Shown here: piece after piece, positions 56,352-64,000 of the stretch | Layout of the letters: each line of letters starts with the position of its first letter | How positions within the stretch are numbered: position 1 is the stretch's first letter | Origin: Formosa haliotis | GTDB lineage: Bacteria > Bacteroidota > Bacteroidia > Flavobacteriales > Flavobacteriaceae | NCBI RefSeq assembly: GCF_001685485.1 | Contig: NZ_BDEL01000001.1 | Span: forward strand, 1,113,501 to 1,177,500 | Direction of reading: 5' to 3' | DNA: 64,000 bases | Made by a program: the position numbers and the translations under genes | Notes under the pieces: generated by a model | Seen by the model: only the letters and a program-made list of their open reading frames with translations | What the model was told of the DNA's origin: nothing | Database searches by the model: none

Positions 56352-56873
56352 GCGTTTAATATGAATGACTTTCGGTCATCCCCCAAACTTTGCGGCTTGC
56401 TACGAGGTTTTTTTTGATTTATAAAAATCAGTTGATTTAAAAACGAGTTAAGGAGAATTTCAAATCGCAAACTGTGCGCTAGAAATCGTTGAGAGCGCGC
56501 TCTCAAAACGTTTGCAACGTTAAACAGTTTGTTTTAAGTTATTGAAAAAAAATGAGAAAGTCAAGTTTTTGGTGTTATTCAACACCGCCAATGATCTGAT
56601 AACAAGATGTTTGTAGTCGGCTATATCAATGGCTTAAGATTTTTATAAATTTTTAAACTGCAACGGAATCGAAGCAAGTTTTATTTTAAGACAAGTCATA
56701 TAAAGCTTTATATAACCAATCTTAAAAGAAAATCAAGTTTGGGTGCTGGTCACCTTATGTAGCGTCCTCCATACACCGTATTTAGTGGATGAGAGAAGAT
56801 TAAAGATCCAGGTGTAAAAAAAAGAATTTAGAAAGCTATAAAAGACTGGAAAATAAAAAATACTAAACACAAC
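56349..56873 (+). repeat. ORF-less cassette element A, variant copy 6
   Basis: A' variant as copies 4 and 5. No gene seen. Confidence 0.65.
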
Positions 56874-56991
56874 AGCGCATATAAAAAATAGCAGTTAAGA
56901 GCAAAAACGAAATATAATTTATAAATTTAAACCTGTGCCGATACGAAAAGTTAGTTTGTAGATCCTGCTACTTTTCATATTCGCCATCGTT
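56871..56991 (+). repeat. attC44 (end of element A')
   Basis: As attC24. Confidence 0.7.
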
Positions 56992-57040
56992 GTAGTGCAT
57001 TTGAGCTCACTCAAAACTGAAAGAAATTTTAATATTAAAT

Positions 57041-57427
57041 ATGACCAAACGGAAAAAAGACCAACAAAAGGAAGAAACTAGTTCTCTTATGAAAATCGGA
57101 TATATTTTACTGTTTGCTTTACCTCTTTTTGTTCTGATATATTTTAATGGACAAAACAGACAAGAAAAATTAAAAAATGAGTCATTTACAACATATGGAA
57201 TAATTGAAAAGTTAAGACCTAATTCTCAAAAAGGAACAACTACTCGAAAAGATGTTGTTTATTTTTATTTCGTAAAAAATGACACTGTTTTCCATAAAAT
57301 AACAGACTTAACAGAAAACGGAATTAAAAGGTTAGGAATTAAAATAAATGATTGTTACGAAGTTAAAGTTGTTAAATCTGATTTTGGGATTTTTGATATT
57401 GACTTTAAAAACGGAAAGATACATTAA
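57041..57427 (+). CDS. Membrane-anchored hypothetical protein
   Basis: 128 residues. One transmembrane helix (about 17-37), then a β-rich extracytoplasmic domain with TYGIIEKL and VYFYFVKND. Family unknown. The 77 bases to the next gene show nothing else. Confidence 0.5.
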   Translation: MTKRKKDQQKEETSSLMKIGYILLFALPLFVLIYFNGQNRQEKLKNESFTTYGIIEKLRPNSQKGTTTRKDVVYFYFVKNDTVFHKITDLTENGIKRLGIKINDCYEVKVVKSDFGIFDIDFKNGKIH

Positions 57428-57504
57428 TTGACAAAAGAAAATTTAAAGTTCAAAAATACAATACGAGTATTCATCGGAATATAATTGAATAAAAATCACC
57501 CAAA

Positions 57505-58056
57505 ATGAATAAAGAAATAAAAATACCTTTGAGTAAGAACAAAATTATATTATTGCTTTTAGGAACTGTAATTTTCGTGTTATTAGGATTTTGGTTGGCA
57601 ATTGATCCAGAAAATTTTAAAGTTTCCGTGTTCCAATACAGAAGTGCTGAATTGATAAGAGTAGTCGGAATTATTGGAATAGCATTTTTTGGAGTTTGTT
57701 CGTATTTTATTTTTAACAAAGTATTTGACAAAAAGTATGGATTGATAATTGATAAAAACGGAATTACGGATAATTCAAATGCTTCGAGCGTTGGATTAGT
57801 AAAATGGGCAGATATTATTGGAATTAGAGTTTTAGAAGTAGTCAATCAAAAGTTCGTTATGATAGACGTTTCTAATCCCGAATATTATATTGAGCTTAAA
57901 AAAAACGGTATTGGAAAAATGGCGATGAAAGCGAATTATACTAAATATGGTTCACCAATTAGCATAACTGCCAATTCATTAAAAGTTGACTTTAACGAAA
58001 TGAAGGAAATAATTGAAATACAACACAAAAAAAACGCACTACAACACCGTATATAA
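57505..58056 (+). CDS. STM3941-like membrane protein
   Basis: 183 residues. Begins with IKIPLSKNKIILLLLGT, two transmembrane helices (about 14-35 and 50-72), then a PH-like domain (GLIIDKNGITDNSNA, VKWADIIGI). This layout matches the STM3941 family of Bacteroidota and enterics, function unknown. The last residues HRI run into the attC45 start. Confidence 0.65.
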   Translation: MNKEIKIPLSKNKIILLLLGTVIFVLLGFWLAIDPENFKVSVFQYRSAELIRVVGIIGIAFFGVCSYFIFNKVFDKKYGLIIDKNGITDNSNASSVGLVKWADIIGIRVLEVVNQKFVMIDVSNPEYYIELKKNGIGKMAMKANYTKYGSPISITANSLKVDFNEMKEIIEIQHKKNALQHRI

Positions 58057-58165
58057 TTTATTGCTAGTTCTAGCCTACTTACGAAAATCCTCGCGGATTT
58101 TCTATTCGGTTTTTATTTGCTAAATTACGTGCTAAACCACGCAACAAACCATATACAAACACGTT
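58043..58165 (+). repeat. attC45 (attC-like site)
   Basis: R'' GCACTACAAC complements GTTGTAGTGC. Central hairpin GAAAATCC/GGATTTTC. Confidence 0.85.
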
Positions 58166-58194
58166 GCCCACAATACGAAAACGCATCTTAACTA

Positions 58195-59091
58195 ATGAAT
58201 AATTATACCACAATTGATGCTGAATATCCCGATTTAGAATCATATAAACATAATCTTAAGTTATTATCTCAAATTGATTTTTCAAAATCAACATATGATG
58301 AAATCTATAATACATTTCACGATTTCGCTCTGACAATTCCAATGATTGGAGCCAAACTAAAAACTGTGAATGGAATAAATGGACACAGATTATATAGAGC
58401 AAGATTATCAAAAACTATTGCGGAAGGAGAAGATTTATCGCTTATACAAACTTTTTCATTTCCACCACCTACAGTTTGTAAATCCAATCAAAGAGCGAAT
58501 ATAAAATTTAAATCAGTATTTTATTGTGCAGATGAGGCTTTTCCAGCAATAAAGGAATGTGGCGTCGAAGATGGAGACGAAGGATATTTAAGCGTTTGGG
58601 AAATTAATGGAAGTCGAGATTTACATTATGCCAATTGCTTTCCTGAAATTTTGCCCAAAAGCAATACTTGGGAAGAATTTGGAAGATTTCATTATAACTT
58701 TCTTATTGAAAGTCAATCCAAAAAAGACAAAAATTTGCTACAACATAAAATAGCATTAAGGAATTTGGTTACTCATAAGTTTATGAAAGAACAAAAACCA
58801 TATTATTTAAGTTCTATGTTGGCAAATGAATATTTATACGAGAATAATGCGGATTTAATAATGTATCCAAGTGCACAAACATTTCAAGAATATACAAACT
58901 TTGCAATACATCCAAATGTAGTTTCGGAACATATAAAGTGTTATAAAATATTTAAATTTAAAGTTTTAAAACAAGGGGCAAAACAAGTCAAGTTTAATTT
59001 TAAATCAATTGGACATATAGAAAATGACAGAATTAATTGGAGAAAACCGACTGATGAAGACGGAATTGAATTAGGATTTAGAAAAGAATAA
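58195..59091 (+). CDS. RES-domain protein, putative NAD+-degrading toxin
   Basis: 298 residues. HRLYRARLSK (about 63-72) with FSFPPPTVCKSNQRANIK and VFYCADEAF forms the Arg-x-Ser/Glu-type core, and NADLIMYPSAQTFQEYTNFAIHPN (split around 222-245) is the usual end of a RES domain. RES enzymes degrade NAD+ and are usually paired with a Xre-like antitoxin; none is in this cassette, so it may be self-limited or part of a defence effector family. Confidence 0.55.
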   Translation: MNNYTTIDAEYPDLESYKHNLKLLSQIDFSKSTYDEIYNTFHDFALTIPMIGAKLKTVNGINGHRLYRARLSKTIAEGEDLSLIQTFSFPPPTVCKSNQRANIKFKSVFYCADEAFPAIKECGVEDGDEGYLSVWEINGSRDLHYANCFPEILPKSNTWEEFGRFHYNFLIESQSKKDKNLLQHKIALRNLVTHKFMKEQKPYYLSSMLANEYLYENNADLIMYPSAQTFQEYTNFAIHPNVVSEHIKCYKIFKFKVLKQGAKQVKFNFKSIGHIENDRINWRKPTDEDGIELGFRKE

Positions 59092-59103
59092 AGTACTGTG
59101 GGC

Positions 59104-59218
59104 AACACCGTGTATAATTAATGGCTTGGTTCTCGCCTATTTACGAAAATCCTTGCGGATTTTCTATCTGGTGTTTATTTGCTAAATTAGGTGCTTAAAC
59201 ACGCCACTAATCATACAC
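59104..59218 (+). repeat. attC46, interrupted by IS110
   Basis: R'' TGTGGGCAAC complements GTTGCCCACA. Central hairpin GAAAATCC/GGATTTTC (TTGC loop). The right arm stops at CATACAC (59218); AAATACGTT at 60445-60453 completes it beyond the element. Confidence 0.8.
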
Positions 59219-59256
59219 GTATTCCAAGATAAAATCCTAATAAAGTTTAGTTTTTA

Positions 59257-60249
59257 TTATGCAGCATGCTGCTGAAGAACTACATAAGGTGTACCTCGCT
59301 TAACTACCGCAAATGCTCGCGCTATAAGTTTATTTCTAACATTATTTACTGCTAACATTTTATCTTTTCCTTCTGCCAACTTTTTATTATAATATAGCCG
59401 TAATTCACTATCGTGTTGTATTGCCGATACACTAGCCATACTCAGCAAACTTTTCATCTTCCTATCTCCCAAATAATGGCATTGTTTTCGTTTATGAATA
59501 CTAGTACCCGAACGATGCTCAAAAGGGGCGGTTCCGCAATAGCTAGAAAAGGCTCGCCAGCTATCAAAACGAGTAAAGTTTCCAGTATGATAAATTAACT
59601 GACTTGCTACTACTAAACCAAAACCTTTAAGACTTGTTAGTAATTCATAATTTTTATGCATTGAAGCATCTTCTGACAAAATCTCTTTTATTCGCTTTTC
59701 TATAGATATGACTTGCTTACTCAGGTATTCAATACTACGTTTTAGACTAATACACCCTGCATCTGTTGTTGGACTCGTTAATAGGGCTTTCATTTCTTTT
59801 AAAGTCCCTTTTAAACCTGCATTATTACGTACTATTTGATCTCTTAAGGCTAGTAATCTTCCTAGCTCTAAATGAGATTTACTTTTTACTGTACTTGGAT
59901 TTAATTCTTCTCTATACAACCACGCATAACGAGCGATTAAACAGGCATCCAAAACATCTGTTTTCTCTTTTACTATTCCTGATGAACGTTTAATTTTTAA
60001 AGGGCTCTCTTCTACATAAACTATGTGTTGACTAGACAAATAAAGGGCTAACTTTAAAGAGTAATATCCTGTATTCTCAAATCAGTAAAAAACAGCATCT
60101 TCTTTACAGATCTTTAAAACCCATTTTACAAGGCTTTTATAGCCAACAATATCATTCGCAAACTCTTTGTGTGCTTGACCATGATAACAATAGGCATCTA
60201 TTGTTTTTTTTGATACATCAATACCAACTACTTCTTTGTAATTTTTCAT
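59257..60249 (-). pseudogene. IS110-family transposase with in-frame stop
   Basis: 331 codons from ATG at 60249. N-terminal DEDD domain: GIDVSK near residue 10, FENTGYYS near 57, KTDVLDACLIARYA near 97. C-terminal Tnp_IS110 domain with LKGFGLVVASQLIY and the serine region AFSSYCGTAPFEHRSGTS. TGA at 60082-60084 interrupts codon 56 just before FENTGYY. The rest stays in frame. The stop is a substitution, not a run-length change, so inactivation is plausible. Confidence 0.8.
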
Positions 60250-60441
60250 ATTTTTACAATTAGAGTGATTAAATACGTTGCAAAAACTACTTCCTTTATC
60301 GGGATCTTATACGCCTGGTATTCCAAATGGTTCTTTGCAACTTTATAGAAAGAGAGGACTCGTACGTGTAATGGATCTACAATTCTTAAACACGTTATAG
60401 TTCTCCTCTTTTTCTTTCTAAAGTTATTTAATACAAACTAA
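60250..60441 (-). ncRNA. Candidate IS110 bridge RNA region
   Basis: Non-coding end upstream of the recombinase. AGAAAGAGAGGACT (about 60345) pairs with AGTTCTCCTCTTTTTCTTTC (about 60399), enclosing a loop that contains ACGTGTAATGG and AAACACGTTA. AAACACGTT also occurs at the right end of many attC sites. Interpretation as target-guide sequence follows known IS110 bridge RNAs and is inference. Confidence 0.45.
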
Positions 60442-60489
60442 AGAAATACGTTGCCATTCATTGCGGAACGCACTCTAAATCTAAAAAGT

Positions 60490-60687
60490 ATGACAAAACA
60501 AAATATAAAAATCATAAAAAATAGTTTCCTACTTGGTATGGCTTATGCAATTGGTATGGCCGCATTTGATTATTTTAATAGTGCAAATTTTAGTACTTGG
60601 AAATTCCTTTTCCATTTTTCATTTTTTGGAATTGCAATGGGATTAGTTAATCGAAGTAATCTTAAAGAAAAATCTAACGAAAAATAA
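60490..60687 (+). CDS. Small membrane protein, 65 residues
   Basis: ATG 60490 follows the boundary by about 40 bases. Two hydrophobic helices (about 10-28, 35-52) and a polar tail RSNLKEKSNEK. Family unknown. The cassette continues about 110 bases without a gene. Confidence 0.45.
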   Translation: MTKQNIKIIKNSFLLGMAYAIGMAAFDYFNSANFSTWKFLFHFSFFGIAMGLVNRSNLKEKSNEK

Positions 60688-60796
60688 ACTATCGGAATTG
60701 AACAAGTTTGTGGAATAAAAAACATCTGACTGACCTAAACAAAACGCAACGGACTTTTTGCTGACTCGAACTCTGAATGAAAAACAACGAAATGGC

Positions 60797-60907
60797 AACA
60801 CCGTAAATAATTTATTGCTAGTGCAAGCCTATTTCCGAAAATTCTATTCGGCTTTTATTTGCTGACTTCCATGCCTAAAAACGCCACTAATCATAAACGA
60901 TACCATT
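60797..60907 (+). repeat. attC47 (degenerate attC-like site)
   Basis: R'' AATGGCAAC complements GTTGCCATT. The central hairpin has lost its right arm and the end reads ACCATTAGCC rather than ACCGTTAGCC, so it is probably inactive. Confidence 0.65.
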
Positions 60908-60958
60908 AGCCATAATATCAACGGAACGATATTTGAAGTCATTTAAGAAACTAACATT

Positions 60959-61738
60959 ATGAAAAAAATTATACTTCTTTTAGTACTGACTTTCGGAATT
61001 AAAACAGCATTTGCGGATTGCTCAATGGGTGCAATGTATTTCTTTCCAGAAACAAAAGAAATTGGATTGAATTCAAAATTCATAATTCAAGGATATGCGT
61101 TTAGCCAAAAAACTATAAAAAGTTTTAAAAACAGAAAAGTATACCTTGAAAGTGAAATCGGAGAATTGATTGAGCTAAATCTTGAAGAATTCTATATTGG
61201 ACAAATGCAGTTAACTCAAGCCATTTTTTGTCCAACATCAGAATTAAAACCTAATACAAAATACTTTCTTAAATACGCTAACCAAACCGAAGATGAAGAA
61301 AGAGACCTCACACAATACAACAAAGAGAAAAAAGAAAGAGAAAAAGTTTATTGGAAAACAACAGACAAAAAAGAACTTGAAACTCTGAATTCTAATCTAA
61401 AGGTTGAATTTGAAAATACTGAAGTTATTCATTACGGATGTGGACCTTCAGCGTATGCTATTTTTAAAGTGAAAAATAAATCAGAATCTGAAATTTGGTA
61501 CAAAACAGAAGTTGTTGACTTGAGTACTAACCTGTTAAAATGTTTCTATATCAAAGAATGGAATGGTAAACTTAATGTTGGACACGGAATGTGTGCAGGA
61601 GCATTTACTTACAATAACAAAGGCAAATATAAAGTTAGGTTTACACCTATGAATACTGACGGAAAATTATTAACAACTACCAGTTGGACAACTTTTGAAA
61701 GTCCGTTTATGAACGACAAAATTCTATTCGGAAATTAA
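60959..61738 (+). CDS. Exported hypothetical protein
   Basis: 259 residues. Signal peptide MKKIILLLVLTFGIKTAFA. The mature part begins DCSMGAMYFFP and is β-rich, with GCGPSAYAIFKVKN (about 160) and four Cys that may form disulphides. Family unknown. IS256 has inserted 4 bases after its stop codon, separating it from its attC. Confidence 0.5.
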   Translation: MKKIILLLVLTFGIKTAFADCSMGAMYFFPETKEIGLNSKFIIQGYAFSQKTIKSFKNRKVYLESEIGELIELNLEEFYIGQMQLTQAIFCPTSELKPNTKYFLKYANQTEDEERDLTQYNKEKKEREKVYWKTTDKKELETLNSNLKVEFENTEVIHYGCGPSAYAIFKVKNKSESEIWYKTEVVDLSTNLLKCFYIKEWNGKLNVGHGMCAGAFTYNNKGKYKVRFTPMNTDGKLLTTTSWTTFESPFMNDKILFGN

Positions 61739-61742
61739 AAAT

Positions 61743-63081
61743 GACACTATCCTAAAAAGTGTGTAAGTTCAAAATTTCAGGGTTAGGTTATTTATAACTT
61801 AATCCTGTTTTCAAATATAGCTAAAAATTGATTTAGTATCACTCCCCAATTTCTGATTGGCATGGTCCATTTTTTAGTGCTTTCTCTCAAAGCTAAAAAC
61901 ACGGATTTCATAACTGCTTCATCGGTTGGAAACGAGAGTTTGTTTTTTGTGTATTTCCGTATCTTTCCATTTAGGTTTTCTATAAGATTTGTGGTGTAGA
62001 TTATGGTTCTTATTTCAATAGGAAAATCAAAGAATACTGTAAGCTCATCCCAATTATTTTCCCAACTTTTAATGGCGTAAGAATATTTAGAATCCCATTT
62101 AGTTTTGAAGTCATTTAAAGCAGCTTTTGCAGCTTCTTTTGTAGGAGCAGTATAGATTTGCTTCATGTCACGAGTAAATTCCTTTTTGTCCTTCCAGACC
62201 ACGTAACGACACGAATTTCTTATTTGATGCACAACACAAATTTGAGTCGTTGATTTCGGAAAAATAGTTTTAATAGTATCCGTAAATCCATTTAAATTAT
62301 CGGTAGCTGTGATAAGTATATCTTGAGTTCCTCGAGCTTTAATATCGGTTAAAACACTCATCCAAAAGGCTGAAGATTCATTTTTACCTAACCATAATCC
62401 TAGGACTTCCTTTTTGCCATCTGTTCTCAGGCCTACTGCAATATAAATAGTCTTGTTTATGACTTTAGAGTTTTCCCTAACTTTAAATACGATGCCATCC
62501 ATCCAAACAATTAGGTAAGTGGCCTCCAAAGGCCTGTTCCGCCAAGCAATAACATCTTCTGTAATCTTATCTGTAATCCTTGAAATAGTGGATGTAGAAA
62601 TATTAAAATCGTACAGCTCACGTATTTGTTCTTCAATATCACTGTTACTCATGCCTTTGGCATAAAGCGATATAATAATATTTTCGATGCCTTCTGTTGT
62701 ACTTTCTCTTTTCTTTACAATTAAAGGATTAAACGAACTATCACGGTCTCGAGGAACTTGAATCTCTGTTTCTCCTAAAACGGATTTTAATTTCTTTTTA
62801 GTGTAACCATTTCGAAGGTTGGCTGCTTTGCTTTTTTTGTGCTTATCGTAGTCTAAATGGGCATCTAGTTCCCCTTCTAGTAACTTCTCAATACCACGTT
62901 TGTGCAACTGTTCTAAAAAGGATGTTAGCTCTGGTGCATTCTTGAATTGTTTTAAAAAGTCTTCGTTTAATAAATCTTCTGGTTTCATAAGTGTGTAAAA
63001 GTTAAAATTAATGAATAAAAAAATCTCAGATTAATATTTAACCTGAGATTTTAAAACTTACACAGTTTATGAGATACTACC
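61743..63081 (-). mobile_element. IS256-family insertion sequence
   Basis: 1339 bp. Imperfect 27-bp terminal repeats sharing AGTGTGTAAGTT and CTGTGTAAGTT. Flanked by an 8-bp duplication TTAAAAAT at 61735-61742 and 63082-63089. Not in an attC stem, unlike the other mobile elements here. Confidence 0.85.
61792..62988 (-). CDS. IS256-family (mutator-type) transposase
   Basis: 398 residues, intact. [24 protein letters not shown] (split at about 75-98), then the DDE core: [10 protein letters not shown] (first Asp about 165), ATDNLNGF (second Asp about 230), and [15 protein letters not shown] (Glu about 338). Ends match a full-length IS256 enzyme. Likely active. Confidence 0.9.
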   Translation of the reverse strand: MKPEDLLNEDFLKQFKNAPELTSFLEQLHKRGIEKLLEGELDAHLDYDKHKKSKAANLRNGYTKKKLKSVLGETEIQVPRDRDSSFNPLIVKKRESTTEGIENIIISLYAKGMSNSDIEEQIRELYDFNISTSTISRITDKITEDVIAWRNRPLEATYLIVWMDGIVFKVRENSKVINKTIYIAVGLRTDGKKEVLGLWLGKNESSAFWMSVLTDIKARGTQDILITATDNLNGFTDTIKTIFPKSTTQICVVHQIRNSCRYVVWKDKKEFTRDMKQIYTAPTKEAAKAALNDFKTKWDSKYSYAIKSWENNWDELTVFFDFPIEIRTIIYTTNLIENLNGKIRKYTKNKLSFPTDEAVMKSVFLALRESTKKWTMPIRNWGVILNQFLAIFENRIKL

Positions 63082-63089
63082 TTAAAAAT

Positions 63090-63338
63090 ACAAACACAAG
63101 CTGTTTATAAAATAAACTTACTTTGGTTCTTATTTTAAATCTTATACCCTTTTGTTGTGCCCAATTAAAAAATTTCGTTACGTAACTTCATTCAAATTAA
63201 ATGATTGTATTTTTGATAGTATCAAATGATAGTATCGAAAATGAAGCCACCTTACAAAAGTAAGCACAGTCTTTCTCGATACGGGAATTATTTATTAAAT
63301 TTAAAGTTCAAAACACGCAACTCAATCACACAATGAAC
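63090..63338. repeat. Decayed attC remnants
   Basis: 63090-63160 (GTTTATAAAATAAACTTAC, CCCTTTTGTT) resembles the left half of an attC16-type site, and 63280-63335 (ATTTATTAAATTTAAAGTTC, CACGCAACTCAATCAC) the right half of another. In between, GATAGTATC occurs twice directly repeated. No gene seen. Confidence 0.4.
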
Positions 63339-63466
63339 CTAGTATTCCCATTGGTTCTTTGCTACAATTAAGAAGAAAAGATGACTTGAACATGTAATAA
63401 GACGTTAACTTCAAGACCGTATTAGTTCTCCTCTTTTTCTATCTTAAGGTCTTTAATACAAACTAA
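63339..63466 (-). mobile_element. IS110 non-coding end, remnant without recombinase
   Basis: GTATTCC, TTGGTTCTTTGC, TAGTTCTCCTCTTTTTCT and TTTAATACAAACTAAA match, in the same order, the 60318-60441 end of the IS110 element. The recombinase is missing. The loop between the stem arms reads CAAGACCGT, the other common attC end sequence. Confidence 0.55.
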
Positions 63467-63493
63467 AAAAACACGTTGTAAGTAATTAAAAAA

Positions 63494-64000
63494 ATGAAAA
63501 TCCGAGAAATATTAAACAGCACAAAACATAGACCTTGGTCAATTCCAACTGAAAATTGGAAATTTTACCAAGAGTGGAATAATGCCATATTTCTTCACTA
63601 TCAGGTTGATTTGACCGACTTAAAAAAGTTTGTTCCAGACGCATTGGAAATTGACCTTTTTGAAGGTAAACCCTGGATTTCAGTGGTTGCTTTTACAATG
63701 GAAAGAATTAGACCAAAAAACTTACCTTCATTTTCGCCTATATCGGATTTTGATGAAATTAATATTCGGACTTATGTTAAGTCAAACAATAAAACTGGAG
63801 TGTACTTCTTGAGTATTGAAGGTGGAAAAAATTTATCTTGTAAAATCGCAAAAGGTATTTCGGAACTTCCGTATAGATTTTCAAATATCAAACGGACAGA
63901 CAAGATATATCAATCCCAAAATTCGGAATTTAACGACAAATTAAATATTGAGTTTAAAATTGGAAAGGAATTGACCGAGAAAACGGAGTTTGACAAATGG
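63494..64000 (+). CDS. DUF2071/YqjF-like protein, cut by window edge
   Basis: 169 codons from ATG 63494 with no stop before the window ends. KHRPWSIPTENWKFYQEW, FVPDALEIDLFEGKPWISVV and FDEINIRTYVKSNNKTGVYF match the DUF2071 (YqjF) family, function unknown. It starts 17 bases after the boundary GTTGTAAGTA, so the array continues beyond the window. Confidence 0.7.
   Translation, partial: MKIREILNSTKHRPWSIPTENWKFYQEWNNAIFLHYQVDLTDLKKFVPDALEIDLFEGKPWISVVAFTMERIRPKNLPSFSPISDFDEINIRTYVKSNNKTGVYFLSIEGGKNLSCKIAKGISELPYRFSNIKRTDKIYQSQNSEFNDKLNIEFKIGKELTEKTEFDKW

Larger units (their letters stand above)
59219..60441 (-). mobile_element. IS110-family element in attC46
   Basis: About 1.22 kb without terminal inverted repeats, inserted in the right arm of attC46. 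The recombinase gene is on the minus strand with about 190 non-coding bases upstream of it and only about 40 downstream, as in the IS110 group. Ends are placed by comparison with normal attC sites, with an error of a few bases. Confidence 0.7.

Noticed and set aside
4004..60907. Regular repeats resembling a CRISPR array
   Set aside because: Repeats are 111-189 bp inverted structures separated by 0.3-3.9 kb of genes; no short direct repeats with equal spacers and no cas genes.

Overview
The window looks like a low-GC Bacteroidota chromosome segment, probably Flavobacteriia. The evidence is strong A/T bias, frequent TTG starts, a TAnnTTTG-type promoter box, Bacteroidota-style lipoproteins (SCKS, ACSSS) and Bacteroidota-type recombinase and Arm-DNA-binding domains. 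There are no housekeeping genes, tRNAs or rRNAs.

Main reading: almost the whole window is one integron-like gene-cassette array of a kind I do not recognise as described. A tyrosine recombinase (298-1503) sits at the left end, and about 30 bp after its stop codon the cassettes begin. From 1534 to the right edge there are about 49 cassettes separated by about 47 imperfect inverted repeats of 111-189 bp (called attC-like here, numbered attC1 to attC47). All cassette genes lie on the + strand. Each cassette begins with GTT plus about 7 cassette-specific bases and ends with the reverse complement of those bases followed by the next repeat. That is the R'/R'' logic of integron attC sites, but without the canonical GTTRRRY/RYYYAAC core. 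The middle of most repeats is a short hairpin whose two arms change together between sites. The recombinase keeps R-K-HxxR-H-Y and an IntI-like VRSPLD tail. It seems to lack the extra IntI helix, has an added N-terminal domain, and points in the same direction as the cassettes.

Layout: 1-4126 recombinase, attI-like junction, and a two-gene HNH/membrane cassette. 4124-9322: duplicated HEPN cassette, an LA_2272-like surface protein, a PD-(D/E)XK-like nuclease. 9320-13541: large cassette with an SF1 helicase, a DarT-like ADP-ribosyltransferase and an ADP-ribosylglycohydrolase, bordered by a second family of hairpin repeats. 13539-30897: small cassettes (DUF4393/Abi-alpha-like, TPM, SUFU-domain, NTF2-like plus DUF1801, lipocalin-like, nuclease, Abi HEPN) and two IS1182-like insertions. 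30895-34552: ABC-three-component defence-type operon. 34550-37444: ORF-less cassettes and a group II intron. 37442-46812: PIN-like protein, lipoprotein, duplicated NTF2/DUF1801 cassette, type II restriction-modification cassette, third IS1182 copy. 46810-60453: TPR, two-component, SRPBCC, TIMP-like and RES-domain cassettes, and an IS110 element. 60451-64000: decayed end with an IS256 element, an IS110 remnant and a DUF2071 gene cut by the edge.

About one cassette in five has no convincing gene; two such elements recur (A six times in two variants, B three times). Recognisable products lean to defence or toxins (HEPN, DarT/ARH, ABC-3C, R-M, PIN, RES, nucleases) and small exported or membrane proteins. 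Three unrelated mobile elements (IS1182-like x3, IS110, group II intron) have inserted into the attC-like sites, the IS1182 copies at the same nucleotide each time. The apparent frameshifts are nearly all single-base losses in A or T runs, so sequencing error must be excluded before calling them pseudogenes.
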